NCBI GenBank assembly: GCA_963781025.1
Contig: CAWADU010000003.1
Span: forward strand, 2,108,001-2,172,000
Direction: 5' to 3'
From: Tardibacter sp963781025
Lineage (GTDB): Bacteria > Pseudomonadota > Alphaproteobacteria > Sphingomonadales > Sphingomonadaceae
DNA length: 64,000 bases
Position numbers and translations under genes: made by a program. Under the pieces are notes generated by a model, which worked only from the letters and a program-made list of their open reading frames with translations, ran no database searches and had not been told where the DNA came from. Of the stretch, positions 44,717 through 52,891 are shown in pieces. Positions within the stretch are counted from its first letter, which is position 1. Every line of letters starts with the position of its first letter.

Positions 44717-45478
44717 TTGACAGCCGGGGGAAAGCGCGGGCGGATCGATTGCGTGTTGATTGCCGGCGGGAAATATCACGACATCGATTTCGCCCGCCTC
44801 GAGCTTCTGAAGATGCTCGCCGAGGATGACCGCGTCCGCGTTCGCGTCTTCGAGGACTATGAGAATATCGCCGCGATCGAGGCATGCGATTTTCTTGTGT
44901 CCTACACATGCGACGTCGTGCCTTCCCTGCCCGCGCAGGAAGCGCTGCGTGCCTGGGTGGCAAAGGGCGGCCGCTGGTACGCGCTGCACGGGACCAATTC
45001 CATTCTCCGCTGGCTGCCTGACGGGCGGGTCGACAGTCCGCGCTGGGCGCCGCTGTTCATGGAAACCCTTGGATCACAGTTCATTGCTCACCCACCGGTC
45101 GCGCCTTACCGCGTGACGGTGGCCGATCCCGACCACCCTCTGGTCGAAGGCGTGGAACCGTTCGACACCACGGACGAAATCTACCTGATGGACACCCATG
45201 GCGACCTTCATGTCATGCTTGAGACCGAATTTGCCGGAGAGGCGACCGGGTTCGTCGATGACCGATGGCCGAAGGCGCGCCATCCCGTGTTCTATACGCA
45301 TGACATTGGCGCGGGGCAGGTACTTTACCTGACGCTCGGTCATTGCCGCGGGCATTATGATCTGCAGCCGTTGATGGACTATTGGCCAAGTGTCGATCGC
45401 TGTGCCTGGGATATACCTGTATTCCATAGATTGCTGCGTCGCGGTATAGATTGGGTGAAATACCGTAAGTACTTGTAA
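44717..45478 (+). CDS. ThuA-like domain protein
   Basis: A 253-residue protein of the ThuA (class I glutamine-amidotransferase-like) fold, a family named from trehalose utilisation but widely found with dehydrogenases of sugars and other carbon sources. Landmarks are VLIAGGKYHDID, ARLELLKMLAEDDRVRVRVFEDY, VSYTCDVVP, and HDIGAGQVLYLTLGHCRGHYD near the end. The start is a TTG two bases after the Rieske 4 stop with GGGGCG upstream; no good ATG exists nearby. The activity is unknown, and its coupling to an oxygenase gene is unusual. Confidence 0.8.
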   Translation: MTAGGKRGRIDCVLIAGGKYHDIDFARLELLKMLAEDDRVRVRVFEDYENIAAIEACDFLVSYTCDVVPSLPAQEALRAWVAKGGRWYALHGTNSILRWLPDGRVDSPRWAPLFMETLGSQFIAHPPVAPYRVTVADPDHPLVEGVEPFDTTDEIYLMDTHGDLHVMLETEFAGEATGFVDDRWPKARHPVFYTHDIGAGQVLYLTLGHCRGHYDLQPLMDYWPSVDRCAWDIPVFHRLLRRGIDWVKYRKYL

Positions 45479-45487
45479 TTAATGTCC

Positions 45488-45499
45488 ACCTGTTCAGGT
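45488..45499. promoter_or_regulatory. ACCTG-TT-CAGGT palindrome upstream of luxR-type gene
   Basis: ACCTGTTCAGGT is a 12-bp inverted repeat with 5-bp perfect arms, ten bases after the ThuA-like stop and 123 bases before the LuxR-type start. The 13-mer GTCCACCTGTTCA that covers its left part recurs at 61198-61210 before another catabolic operon. Candidate operator of the adjacent regulator. Confidence 0.4.
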
Positions 45500-45621
45500 C
45501 GGAGCTCAAATCCATCCCTGTTCGTATGCTATGCTAAGCTAGCTAACGGAATCCATTGTTTGATCGCTATTGTTCGGCTACTTTGGCATCAAGGAAATAC
45601 GCGTGGGAAGGACGCCTGTTT

Positions 45622-46395
45622 ATGTCTGACTTGCCAAGGAGCAACCAGGTCCGAATCCATTCGCCCGGCGCGGTGCGGGCGACGGCCGAAGCATTTCGCG
45701 AAATCGTCGCCGAACTGGGCGATTATCGCATTGCGGCTTGTCACAACATTGCCGTCAAGGAACCCATGGTCGACGCGGAGGGGAACATTCTGGCGACCGA
45801 CGTTTTCGGATGGACGACCAAGGAAGGCGATCGTTGGTGGAAAAGCCCGCGCATCGCGCTTGATTCCCCGCTTCCGACCGCGTGCCGCTACGAAAGTGAG
45901 CCATTCTGGTGCAATTCTGGCGGCATTCACTCGATGCAGCCGAATACATTTCTCGATGCGATCGACCTCAGTAATTTCGAGCAGCGGGCGCTGGTAAGGG
46001 CGGCCATTGTCGTGCCGGTCCATCTGCCGTTCGGCCAGGTGGGCGCGGTGAGCTTTTCCCCGATGGATCCCGACAGGGAGGATCTGACGCACGAATTCGA
46101 TACGCTAAGCGAGGAATTGGGCAATTACGCGCGCACGTTCATCACCAGCTATGTGCGGGTGATGTGTCGCGCCCAGCGGCTGCCCGCCAGTTCGCGCCTC
46201 AGCAAGCGTGAGGTCGAATGTCTGCGGTGGGCGGCGATCGGCAAGACCGATCAGGAAATCAGCATGATCATGTCGCGCAGCCGGGCGACCGTGCGTTTCC
46301 ATATCCACAATGCCTCGCTGAAGCTTGACGCCGTCAACCGCAGCCAGACGGTCTTCAAGGCGGCGCAGCTCGGCTATATCGGACTGAATTCCTGA
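45622..46395 (+). CDS. LuxR-type transcriptional regulator with autoinducer-binding-like domain
   Basis: A 257-residue regulator. The C-terminal LuxR HTH is clear (about residues 180-245): LSKREVECLRWAAIGKTDQEISMIMSRSRATVRFHIHNASLKLDA pattern, with the invariant T/S-x-E-x-L-W spacing. The N-terminal 165 residues have the layout of an autoinducer/ligand-binding domain (PFWCNSGGIH, VVPVHLPFGQVGAVSF). No luxI-type synthase is nearby, so it may be an orphan or metabolite sensor. The ATG at 45622 has AAGGA upstream. It precedes the DUF35-thiolase-E1/E2 operon and is the best candidate regulator of it. Confidence 0.85.
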   Translation: MSDLPRSNQVRIHSPGAVRATAEAFREIVAELGDYRIAACHNIAVKEPMVDAEGNILATDVFGWTTKEGDRWWKSPRIALDSPLPTACRYESEPFWCNSGGIHSMQPNTFLDAIDLSNFEQRALVRAAIVVPVHLPFGQVGAVSFSPMDPDREDLTHEFDTLSEELGNYARTFITSYVRVMCRAQRLPASSRLSKREVECLRWAAIGKTDQEISMIMSRSRATVRFHIHNASLKLDAVNRSQTVFKAAQLGYIGLNS

Positions 46396-46497
46396 AACGT
46401 TTGCGGGGTAGTTTTGTTTGCGACCCTAGCGTTTTGAAGAGTCCTCTCGCGCGGTTCTTTCCGGCTTAGTGGCTGTCTGGATAGAAGCGGGGAGTGG

Positions 46498-46920
46498 ATG
46501 GCAATGGCGACCAGGTCCATCGCGCCGGGCGTGTTCAGAGAGGATGAACCGCCGTGTCTGATCGGCGGCCGATCGAACAGCAGCGGAGAGATCGTTTTTC
46601 CCATGCCCACGGGAAGCGAGGCGGCGCTCTATGAAGCGGTTCCCTTGAAGCGCAAGGGGACGCTCTGGTCCTACACGATCCAGCAATTCCGGCCGAAGAC
46701 CCCACCCTATAAGGGCCCGGACGAATTCGAACCGTTCGTCCTCGGCTATGTTGAACTGCCGGGCGAGGTGATCGTCGAAGCGCGGATCGTCGATGTCGGC
46801 TTTGACCGGGTACGGATCGGCATGCCGGTGGAGCTGGCCGTCATTCCCTTCAGCACCGATCCGGATGGAACGGTCGTCACCACCTACGCTTTTCGCCCCG
46901 CCCAGGAAAAAGCGGCATGA
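46498..46920 (+). CDS. DUF35 OB-fold protein with degenerate zinc ribbon
   Basis: A 140-residue protein of the DUF35 family, which forms complexes with thiolase-like enzymes in lipid and steroid side-chain catabolism. The C-terminal OB fold is clear (LGYVELPGEVIVEARIVDVGFDRVRIGMPVELAV). In the N-terminal rubredoxin-like ribbon only Cys20 remains (PPCLIGGRSNSSGEIVFP); the other three zinc ligands of the usual Cx2C...Cx2C are Gly, Ser or missing, so it probably binds no zinc. Its stop overlaps the thiolase start (ATGA), so the two form a coupled pair. Confidence 0.82.
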   Translation: MAMATRSIAPGVFREDEPPCLIGGRSNSSGEIVFPMPTGSEAALYEAVPLKRKGTLWSYTIQQFRPKTPPYKGPDEFEPFVLGYVELPGEVIVEARIVDVGFDRVRIGMPVELAVIPFSTDPDGTVVTTYAFRPAQEKAA

Positions 46921-48062
46921 GCGATATCTGCATCGTCGGCATCGGCATTCACTCCTTCGGCCGCACCGAAGGCATGACCGGCATGGACATGGGCATCGCC
47001 GCGGTGCGTTCCGCGCTGGCCGACGCCGGCGCGGAATGGAGCGACATGCAGTTCGCTTACGGGGGATCGGACGCTTCGGGCAACGCGGACACCATGGTCG
47101 CGCGGCTCGGGCTGACCGGGCTTCAGTTCATCAATGTGAAGAATGGCTGCGCGACCGGCGGCTCGGCGCTGTTCGCGGCCAGCAGCTCGATCCGGTCGGG
47201 CGAATATGACATCGGCCTGGCGGTCGGTTTCGACAAGCATCCGCGCGGCGCATTCGATCCGCGCCCGGCCGACTGGAATCTTCCCGACTGGTATGGCGAT
47301 GTCGGCTTCATGCTGACGACGCAGTTCTTCGCGATGAAGATCAGACGCTACATGCACGAATTCGGCATCAGCCAGCGGACGCTCGGGATGGTCGCGGAAA
47401 AGAGCTTCCGCAACGGCGCTTTTGCCGATCACGCATGGCGGCGCGAGCCGGTCGATCTCGACACGATCCTGAACGCCCAGATGGTGAGCGATCCGCTGAC
47501 CAAATACATGTTCTGCTCTCCCGCCGAAGGGGCGGTGGCGCTGGTGCTGGCGAGCGAGAGGAAGGCGCGTGAACTGGGCGTGACGCCGATCCGCCTCAAG
47601 ACCGCCGTCATGCGCACGCGTCCCGCCGGATCGTTCGAAGTGTTCGCACCGTCGCTTTCGATAGAGCGCGGCGGTTCGGCCACCCGGATCGCGTCGCAAG
47701 CGGCTTTCGAAAAGGCCGGGATCGGCCCTAGAGACATCGACGTCGCCCAGCTTCAGGATACGGAGGCGGGCGCCGAGATCATGCATATGTCGGAAAACGG
47801 CTTCTGCCGCGATGGCGAGCAGGAGCAGTGGCTCGCCGAGGGCTGGACCAGGCTCGACGGCAGGTTGCCGGTCAACACCGATGGCGGCTGCATCGCGTGC
47901 GGCGAACCGATCGGCGCATCGGGGCTGCGGCAGGTTTACGAAAACGTCGTGCAATTACGGGGCGCGGGCGGGCGTCGCCAGGTCCAGGGAACGCCAAGGA
48001 CCGCCTACAGCCACGTCTATGGCGCGCCCGGCGTGTCGGCGGTGACGATATTGACCCGCTAG
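46917..48062 (+). CDS. Thiolase-fold enzyme (SCP2-thiolase/lipid-transfer type), atypical active site
   Basis: A 381-residue thiolase-superfamily protein. The nucleophile-type cysteine is Cys78 in INVKNGCATGGSAL. The C-terminal motif usually GHPxGASG reads CGEPIGASGLRQ, so the catalytic histidine is replaced by glutamate; a second cysteine is near in GGCIACGEP. SYSH-like AYSHVYGAPG follows. The DUF35 partner resembles the partners of ChsH2/Ltp2-type aldolases, so C-C cleavage by retro-aldol or thiolysis are both possible. It is translationally coupled to the DUF35 gene and followed 17 bases later by the E1 alpha gene. Confidence 0.82.
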   Translation: MSDICIVGIGIHSFGRTEGMTGMDMGIAAVRSALADAGAEWSDMQFAYGGSDASGNADTMVARLGLTGLQFINVKNGCATGGSALFAASSSIRSGEYDIGLAVGFDKHPRGAFDPRPADWNLPDWYGDVGFMLTTQFFAMKIRRYMHEFGISQRTLGMVAEKSFRNGAFADHAWRREPVDLDTILNAQMVSDPLTKYMFCSPAEGAVALVLASERKARELGVTPIRLKTAVMRTRPAGSFEVFAPSLSIERGGSATRIASQAAFEKAGIGPRDIDVAQLQDTEAGAEIMHMSENGFCRDGEQEQWLAEGWTRLDGRLPVNTDGGCIACGEPIGASGLRQVYENVVQLRGAGGRRQVQGTPRTAYSHVYGAPGVSAVTILTR

Positions 48063-48079
48063 GACGGGGGGAGGAAACC

Positions 48080-49051
48080 ATGCAACTCAGCCGTGAGGCC
48101 CTGCTGCGCGCCTATCGACACATGCGGATCATCCGCGACTTCGAAGAGCGCCTTCATAGTGAGATCCAGTCGGGCGAAATCGCGGGCTTCACCCATTTGT
48201 ACGCCGGCCAGGAGGCCGTCGCGGTGGGGGTATGCGAGCATCTGGATGATCGTGACCGGATCATCTCCACCCATCGCGGCCACGGCCACTGCCTTGCCAA
48301 GGGAGTCGATGTGAAAGGGATGATGAAGGAGATTTTCGGGCGTGCCGACGGCCTGTGCAAGGGCAAGGCGGGCTCGATGCATATCGCCGACGTGGAGAAG
48401 GGAATGCTTGGCGCGAACGGCATCGTCGGCGCGGGTGCGCCGATCGCGGTCGGGGCCGCCATTTCCGCCAAGCTCGACGGGAACGGCAAGGTGTCGATCG
48501 CCTTTTCAGGCGACGGCGCGTGCAACCAGGGCACGACCTTCGAGGCGATGAACATGGCCGTGGTCCTGAAAGTTCCCGCCATCTTCGTGTTCGAGAACAA
48601 TCACTATTCGGAACACACGGGCGTCGACTATGCGGTGGGCACGGCACGCGACATCGCCAGCCGCGCCGAGGCCTTTGGCATGAAGGTCTGGCGAGCCGAC
48701 GGCATCGACTTCTTCGCGGTCCACGACACGATGGGGGACGTGCTCGAATATGTCCGGGCGGGCAATGGCCCGGCGGCGGTGGAATTCGACACCGAGCGCT
48801 TCTTCGGCCACTTCGAGGGCGATCCGCAGCGTTATCGCGGCCCGGGCGAACTGGACCGCCTCCGCAACGAGCGCGATGCGCTGAAGACCTTTCGCATCAA
48901 GGTTACCGAAGCGGGGCTGCTCGACGTCGAGGTCCTGGACGCCATCGACAGCGAGATTGCCGAACTGATCGATGAGGCGGTGGAGGAGGCGCGCGCCGCA
49001 CCGCCGCCAAGGCCCGAAGACGTCCTCACCGACGTTTACGTGACCTATTGA
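48080..49051 (+). CDS. Thiamine-diphosphate 2-oxo acid/acetoin dehydrogenase E1 alpha
   Basis: Alpha chain of an E1 that decarboxylates a 2-oxo acid or cleaves an acetoin-like hydroxyketone. The 323-residue protein has the ThDP motif GDGACNQG (144-151) ending NN at 173-174, and the STHRGHGHCLAKG segment (63-75). The phosphorylation-loop region of mitochondrial types is not conserved. The ATG at 48080 has GGGGGGAGGAAA upstream. Length and the HRGHGH pattern favour the acetoin:DCPIP oxidoreductase or pyruvate branch over branched-chain enzymes; the substrate cannot be fixed from sequence. Confidence 0.9.
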   Translation: MQLSREALLRAYRHMRIIRDFEERLHSEIQSGEIAGFTHLYAGQEAVAVGVCEHLDDRDRIISTHRGHGHCLAKGVDVKGMMKEIFGRADGLCKGKAGSMHIADVEKGMLGANGIVGAGAPIAVGAAISAKLDGNGKVSIAFSGDGACNQGTTFEAMNMAVVLKVPAIFVFENNHYSEHTGVDYAVGTARDIASRAEAFGMKVWRADGIDFFAVHDTMGDVLEYVRAGNGPAAVEFDTERFFGHFEGDPQRYRGPGELDRLRNERDALKTFRIKVTEAGLLDVEVLDAIDSEIAELIDEAVEEARAAPPPRPEDVLTDVYVTY

Positions 49052-49073
49052 TCGCCGGGCGAAGGGACAACCG

Positions 49074-50084
49074 ATGGCACAGATGATGCTGCGCGAAGCG
49101 ATCGTCCAGACGCTTCATGACGAAATGGCGCGCGACGCCAATGTGGTCGTGCTTGGCGAAGACGTCGTCGGCGGCAACGGCACCGCCGGGGGGCCGGAAG
49201 CGATAGGGGGCATCTGGGGAACCTCGACCGGCTTGTACGAAAAGTTCGGCGCCGGCCGGGTGATCGACACGCCGATCTCTGAAAGTGCTATCGTCGGCGC
49301 GGCAGCCGGTCTTGCGCTTACCGGAAAACGGCCGGTGGCCGAGATTATGTTCGCCGATTTCGTCGGCGTGTGCCTGGATCAGATCTGGAACCAGATCGCC
49401 AAATTCCGCTACATGTTCGGCGGCAAGACCAGATGCCCGGCGGTGATCCGCATGGCCTATGGCGCGGGCCTGAACGCGGCCGCCCAGCACAGTCAGTCGG
49501 TCTATTCGCTGTTGACCGCGCTGCCGGGGCTGAAGGTGGCGATGCCGACCACGCCCGCCGACGCCAAGGGCCTGCTGACATCGGCGATCAGGGGCGACGA
49601 TCCGGTGATCTTCATGGAGCACAAGGCGCTCTACGGCGTGCGCGGCGAAGTGCCCGACGGCGACCATATGCTGCCCTTCGGTCATGCGCGGCTGGTCAGG
49701 GCCGGCGAGCATGTGACCATCGTTTCCTGCGGTTTCATGGTGACATTTGCCGAAGCCGCCGCCGACGAACTGGCGCAGCAGGGCATCGGCTGCGACGTCA
49801 TCGATCTGCGAACGACCAGCCCGATCGACGAGGAGGCGATCCTCGATTCGGTCGAGATGACGGGGCGGCTGGTTCTGGTGGACGAAAGTCCGCCGCGCTG
49901 TTCGCTTGCGACAGACATCGCGGCACTGGTCGCATCCAGGGCCTTTGCCAGCCTCAAGGCGCCCATCGAGCTGGTGACGTCACCGCATACGCCGGTCCCT
50001 TTCGCGCGCGAGCTGGAGCGGGCCTATCTTCCGTCGCCTGAACGTATCGTCGAGGCGGTGCGCAAGACGCTGGCTTATCGCTGA
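49074..50084 (+). CDS. 2-oxo acid/acetoin dehydrogenase E1 beta
   Basis: Beta chain of the E1 enzyme, 336 residues, with the pyrimidine-binding part (VVLGEDV with the catalytic glutamate, TPISESAIVGAAAGLAL, FADFVGVCLDQIWNQ) and the C-terminal transketolase domain (HVTIVSCGFMV, VIDLRTTSPIDEEAI). The GGGNGTAGGPEAIGG loop after GEDV is a glycine-rich stretch typical of acetoin-type E1 beta. It lies 22 bases after E1 alpha with AAGGGA upstream. Confidence 0.92.
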   Translation: MAQMMLREAIVQTLHDEMARDANVVVLGEDVVGGNGTAGGPEAIGGIWGTSTGLYEKFGAGRVIDTPISESAIVGAAAGLALTGKRPVAEIMFADFVGVCLDQIWNQIAKFRYMFGGKTRCPAVIRMAYGAGLNAAAQHSQSVYSLLTALPGLKVAMPTTPADAKGLLTSAIRGDDPVIFMEHKALYGVRGEVPDGDHMLPFGHARLVRAGEHVTIVSCGFMVTFAEAAADELAQQGIGCDVIDLRTTSPIDEEAILDSVEMTGRLVLVDESPPRCSLATDIAALVASRAFASLKAPIELVTSPHTPVPFARELERAYLPSPERIVEAVRKTLAYR

Positions 50085-50098
50085 GGAGTGACGAAGCG

Positions 50099-51529
50099 AT
50101 GACCATACGCGCTTTCACCATGCCCAAATGGGGCATCGAAATGCAGCAGGGGACGCTGGCCGAATGGCTCGTCGCCGAGGGCGATGCCTTTGGAAAGGGT
50201 GAGCTACTGGCGTTGATCGAAACCGACAAGATCACCAACGAGGTAGAAGCCGAAGCGCCGGGCGTGCTGCGCAAGATCGTGACGACGGCGGGCGAGACCA
50301 GGCCGGTCGGTGCGCTGCTCGCGGTGTTCGGCGATGCCGATGACGACCAGGCGGCAGTGGATTCGTTCATCCAGTCGTTCAAGCCGGCGGACACCAGCAC
50401 GGCGGCGGGGCTGGGCGGCGCGTCGGAGGCATCGGCGCCGCAAGTCCCCGCGCCCGCTCCTGTTAAGGCCGTACCGGCGAAGGCGAAGGCGGACATTCCC
50501 GACGATCTCGCGATCAGCCCCCAGGCGCGCCGCCATGCGGAGGATCAGGGCATCGACGTGACAAGGATCAGTGGCACCGGACGCGGGGGCCGGATCACCT
50601 TTCAGGACGTCGATCAGGCATCACGTCCGGCTGTCCCGGCCGTTGGCGGCGCGCCGGTGGCAAACGCCGTCGGCACCGAGGGCCTCGACGGCTATTATGC
50701 CTCGCCGCTGGCGAAGCGGCTGGCGCTACTCCATTCGGTGGACCTGTCGCGGCTGGCGGGTACGGGGCCGCGCGGCCGCATCTGCAAGGTGGATGTGCTT
50801 GCACGGATTAGGCCCGTTACGACGCCAGCGCGTACGGCCGCGGAGAACGAGGCCGAGATCATCCCCATGTCGGCGATCCGCAAGACGATCGCCCGGCGGC
50901 TGACCGAGGCCAAGCAGAACATCCCGCATTTCTATCTGCGGGCGGACGTCACGGTTGACGCCTTGCTGCAGCTGCGGCCCGTTGCCAACCTCATCATGGG
51001 GACAAAGGCGTCGGTCAACGACTTCATCGTCCGCGCGGCGGCGTTGGCATTGGTGGAGGTGCCGGACGTCAATATCCAGGTTCATGGCGATGCGATCCAC
51101 CACTTTCCCGACGCCGACATCGCGGTGGCGGTCGCGACCGATCGCGGGCTGATGACGCCGATCCTGCGCGGCGCGAACCGGCTGCGGGTCAATGAAATCG
51201 CCGAGGCCGTCAAGGCCATGGTCGCCAAGGCCCAGGCCGGGCGGCTGGCAATGGACGAGATCCAGGGCGGGACCTTCACGGTCTCCAACCTCGGTATGTT
51301 CGGGGTCGACCAGTTCGATGCGATCATCAATCCGCCGCAGGGTGCGATTCTTGCCGTCGGCGCATCGCGCAAGGTGTGGGGCATGGGGCCGGACGGCACC
51401 GGCCGCTTCGAAAATCGCATCGGCCTGTCCCTGTCCTGCGATCACCGCGCCATCGATGGCGCGACGGGCGCGCGTTTCCTGCAGGCGCTCAAGACGCTGC
51501 TCGAAGATCCCAAGCGCCTGTTCGCCTGA
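50099..51529 (+). CDS. Dihydrolipoamide acyltransferase E2 with two subunit-binding domains
   Basis: Core transacylase, 476 residues. It has one lipoyl domain (lipoyl-lysine 44 in ETDKI), an Ala/Pro linker (about 95-133), a first peripheral-subunit-binding domain (138-171: ISPQARRHAEDQGIDVTRI), a second one (200-235: ASPLAKRLALLHSVDLSRL), and the catalytic domain (255-476) with the DHRAIDG motif. Two binding domains in one E2 are unusual; most have one. No E3 (lipoamide dehydrogenase) is in the window, so the complex must borrow one. The start is 15 bases after E1 beta with AGGAG upstream. Confidence 0.93.
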   Translation: MTIRAFTMPKWGIEMQQGTLAEWLVAEGDAFGKGELLALIETDKITNEVEAEAPGVLRKIVTTAGETRPVGALLAVFGDADDDQAAVDSFIQSFKPADTSTAAGLGGASEASAPQVPAPAPVKAVPAKAKADIPDDLAISPQARRHAEDQGIDVTRISGTGRGGRITFQDVDQASRPAVPAVGGAPVANAVGTEGLDGYYASPLAKRLALLHSVDLSRLAGTGPRGRICKVDVLARIRPVTTPARTAAENEAEIIPMSAIRKTIARRLTEAKQNIPHFYLRADVTVDALLQLRPVANLIMGTKASVNDFIVRAAALALVEVPDVNIQVHGDAIHHFPDADIAVAVATDRGLMTPILRGANRLRVNEIAEAVKAMVAKAQAGRLAMDEIQGGTFTVSNLGMFGVDQFDAIINPPQGAILAVGASRKVWGMGPDGTGRFENRIGLSLSCDHRAIDGATGARFLQALKTLLEDPKRLFA

Positions 51530-51547
51530 TCTGGAGGAGGGTCGATC

Positions 51548-52573
51548 ATGCCCCATCGCCGCGTCGTATTGGCATCGCGCCCGGTCGGCCTGCCGCGTGT
51601 CGAGAACTTCCGTCTGGAGGATGACCGCGTGCCCGGCCTCGGACCGGGCGAATTCCTTCTCGCCAATCGCATCCTGTCGATGGACGCGGCGATCAGGGGT
51701 TTCCTCGACGACCGGCCCAGCTATTTGCCCCCCGTGGCGATCGGCGAGACGGTGCGGGGCATGTCCCTTGGGCAGGTGCTCCGCTCCCGCCGGTCCGACA
51801 TGCCGGAAGGCGCCTATGCGCGCGCGCTTTCCGGCTGGGCGGACGTATCCGTGCTGGGCCAGGCGATCGGGCTGGAGAGGGTCGTTCCAGCGCCCGGTAT
51901 CAAGCTGCAATCCTATATGGGTGCGCTGGGGCCTGTCGGCCTGACGGCGTGGGTCGGGCTTAACGTAATAGGCCAGATCCGCCCTGGGGACACTGTCGTT
52001 ATCAGCGCGGCCGCCGGGGCGACTGGAAGCATCGCCGGGCAGATCGCGCGGCTTTCGGGCTGCCGCGTGGTGGGGCTCGCGGGCTCGGCGGAAAAGATCG
52101 CCTATCTTCAGGAGCTTGGCTATCATGCGGCGATCAACTACCGGGCCGAACCCGATCTCCCGGCCGCGATCAGGGTGGCTGCGCCCGATGGCGTCGACGT
52201 CTATTTCGACAATGTCGGCGGGGCGACGCTGGAGCACATGCTGCCGCTGATGCGCGAGCATGGCCGCGTCGTCGTGTGCGGCATGATCTCCGACTACAAC
52301 AATGCCGACAATCCATATCCGGTAAGGACATTGTGGCAGATGGTGGTGAAACGCCTGACCATGCGCGGCTTTCTCACCTATGACCACGCCGACCGGCTGG
52401 CCGAGGCGTTTCAACAGTTGAACGACTGGGTTCAAAGCGGCGCGATCAAGCCGCTGGAAACGGTGTACGAGGGGCTGGAGCAGGCTCCGCAGGCCTTTAT
52501 CGACCTGATGTCGGGCAAAACCATGGGAAAGACGCTGGTTCGCATTTCGGCCAATGGAGAGGAACAGCAATGA
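51548..52573 (+). CDS. NADP-dependent MDR oxidoreductase (LTB4-dehydrogenase/CurA type) 3
   Basis: A 341-residue zinc-free MDR, third of its kind here. Landmarks are LANRILSMDAAIRGFLDDRPSYLPP, MGALGPVGLTAWVGLNVIG, the NADP loop ISAAAGATGSIAGQIARLSG and VYFDNVGGATLE. Its N-terminus is closer to MDR 2 (RRPVGLP/SRPVGLP) than to MDR 1. It follows E2 after 18 bases with GGAGGAGGG upstream, so it belongs to the same operon, and its stop overlaps the ABM gene. Confidence 0.86.
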   Translation: MPHRRVVLASRPVGLPRVENFRLEDDRVPGLGPGEFLLANRILSMDAAIRGFLDDRPSYLPPVAIGETVRGMSLGQVLRSRRSDMPEGAYARALSGWADVSVLGQAIGLERVVPAPGIKLQSYMGALGPVGLTAWVGLNVIGQIRPGDTVVISAAAGATGSIAGQIARLSGCRVVGLAGSAEKIAYLQELGYHAAINYRAEPDLPAAIRVAAPDGVDVYFDNVGGATLEHMLPLMREHGRVVVCGMISDYNNADNPYPVRTLWQMVVKRLTMRGFLTYDHADRLAEAFQQLNDWVQSGAIKPLETVYEGLEQAPQAFIDLMSGKTMGKTLVRISANGEEQQ

Positions 52574-52872
52574 TCATCGTGATGGGAAATCTGAAGCTCG
52601 TGCCGTCCGAGATTGACGCCTTCGAAACCGAAGTGGGCAAGATGATTGAGCGCGTGCGCGCCGAGGACGGATGCAGCCACTATTCGCTGCTGGTCGAGGA
52701 TCATGCCGCGGGTGTGATCAATGTCGTGGAGGCCTGGCGGGACGATCAGGCATTGCGCGTGCACCTGGCGCAGCCCTGGATCGTCGAATTCTACAACCGC
52801 TTTTCGCCGCACCTGAAGGACATAGCGGTGAAGGTGCACGATGTCTCGGGTGTCAGGCAGCTTCCCGTTTAA
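52570..52872 (+). CDS. Antibiotic biosynthesis monooxygenase (ABM) domain protein
   Basis: A 100-residue dimeric alpha/beta-barrel type protein: MIIVMGNLKLVPSEIDAFETEVGKMIE and GCSHYSLLVEDHAAGVINVVEAWRD, with LRVHLAQPWIVEF carrying the conserved histidine. ABM proteins include cofactor-free monooxygenases acting on quinones and phenols, but many are uncharacterised. The start overlaps the MDR 3 stop (ATGA), ending the DUF35-thiolase-E1/E2-MDR-ABM operon. Confidence 0.85.
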   Translation: MIIVMGNLKLVPSEIDAFETEVGKMIERVRAEDGCSHYSLLVEDHAAGVINVVEAWRDDQALRVHLAQPWIVEFYNRFSPHLKDIAVKVHDVSGVRQLPV

Positions 52873-52891
52873 GCGGCGGTCGCCTGGTCGA

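Noticed and set aside
48080..51529. Naming the E1/E2 genes acoA, acoB, acoC or pdhA, pdhB, pdhC
   Set aside because: Sequence motifs do not separate acetoin, pyruvate and other substrates securely, and no E3 or acoR-type regulator is nearby, so no symbol was given.
50726..52570. A 614-codon minus-strand open frame across E2 and MDR 3
   Set aside because: It runs antisense through two clear genes and their gap, a typical GC-driven shadow.
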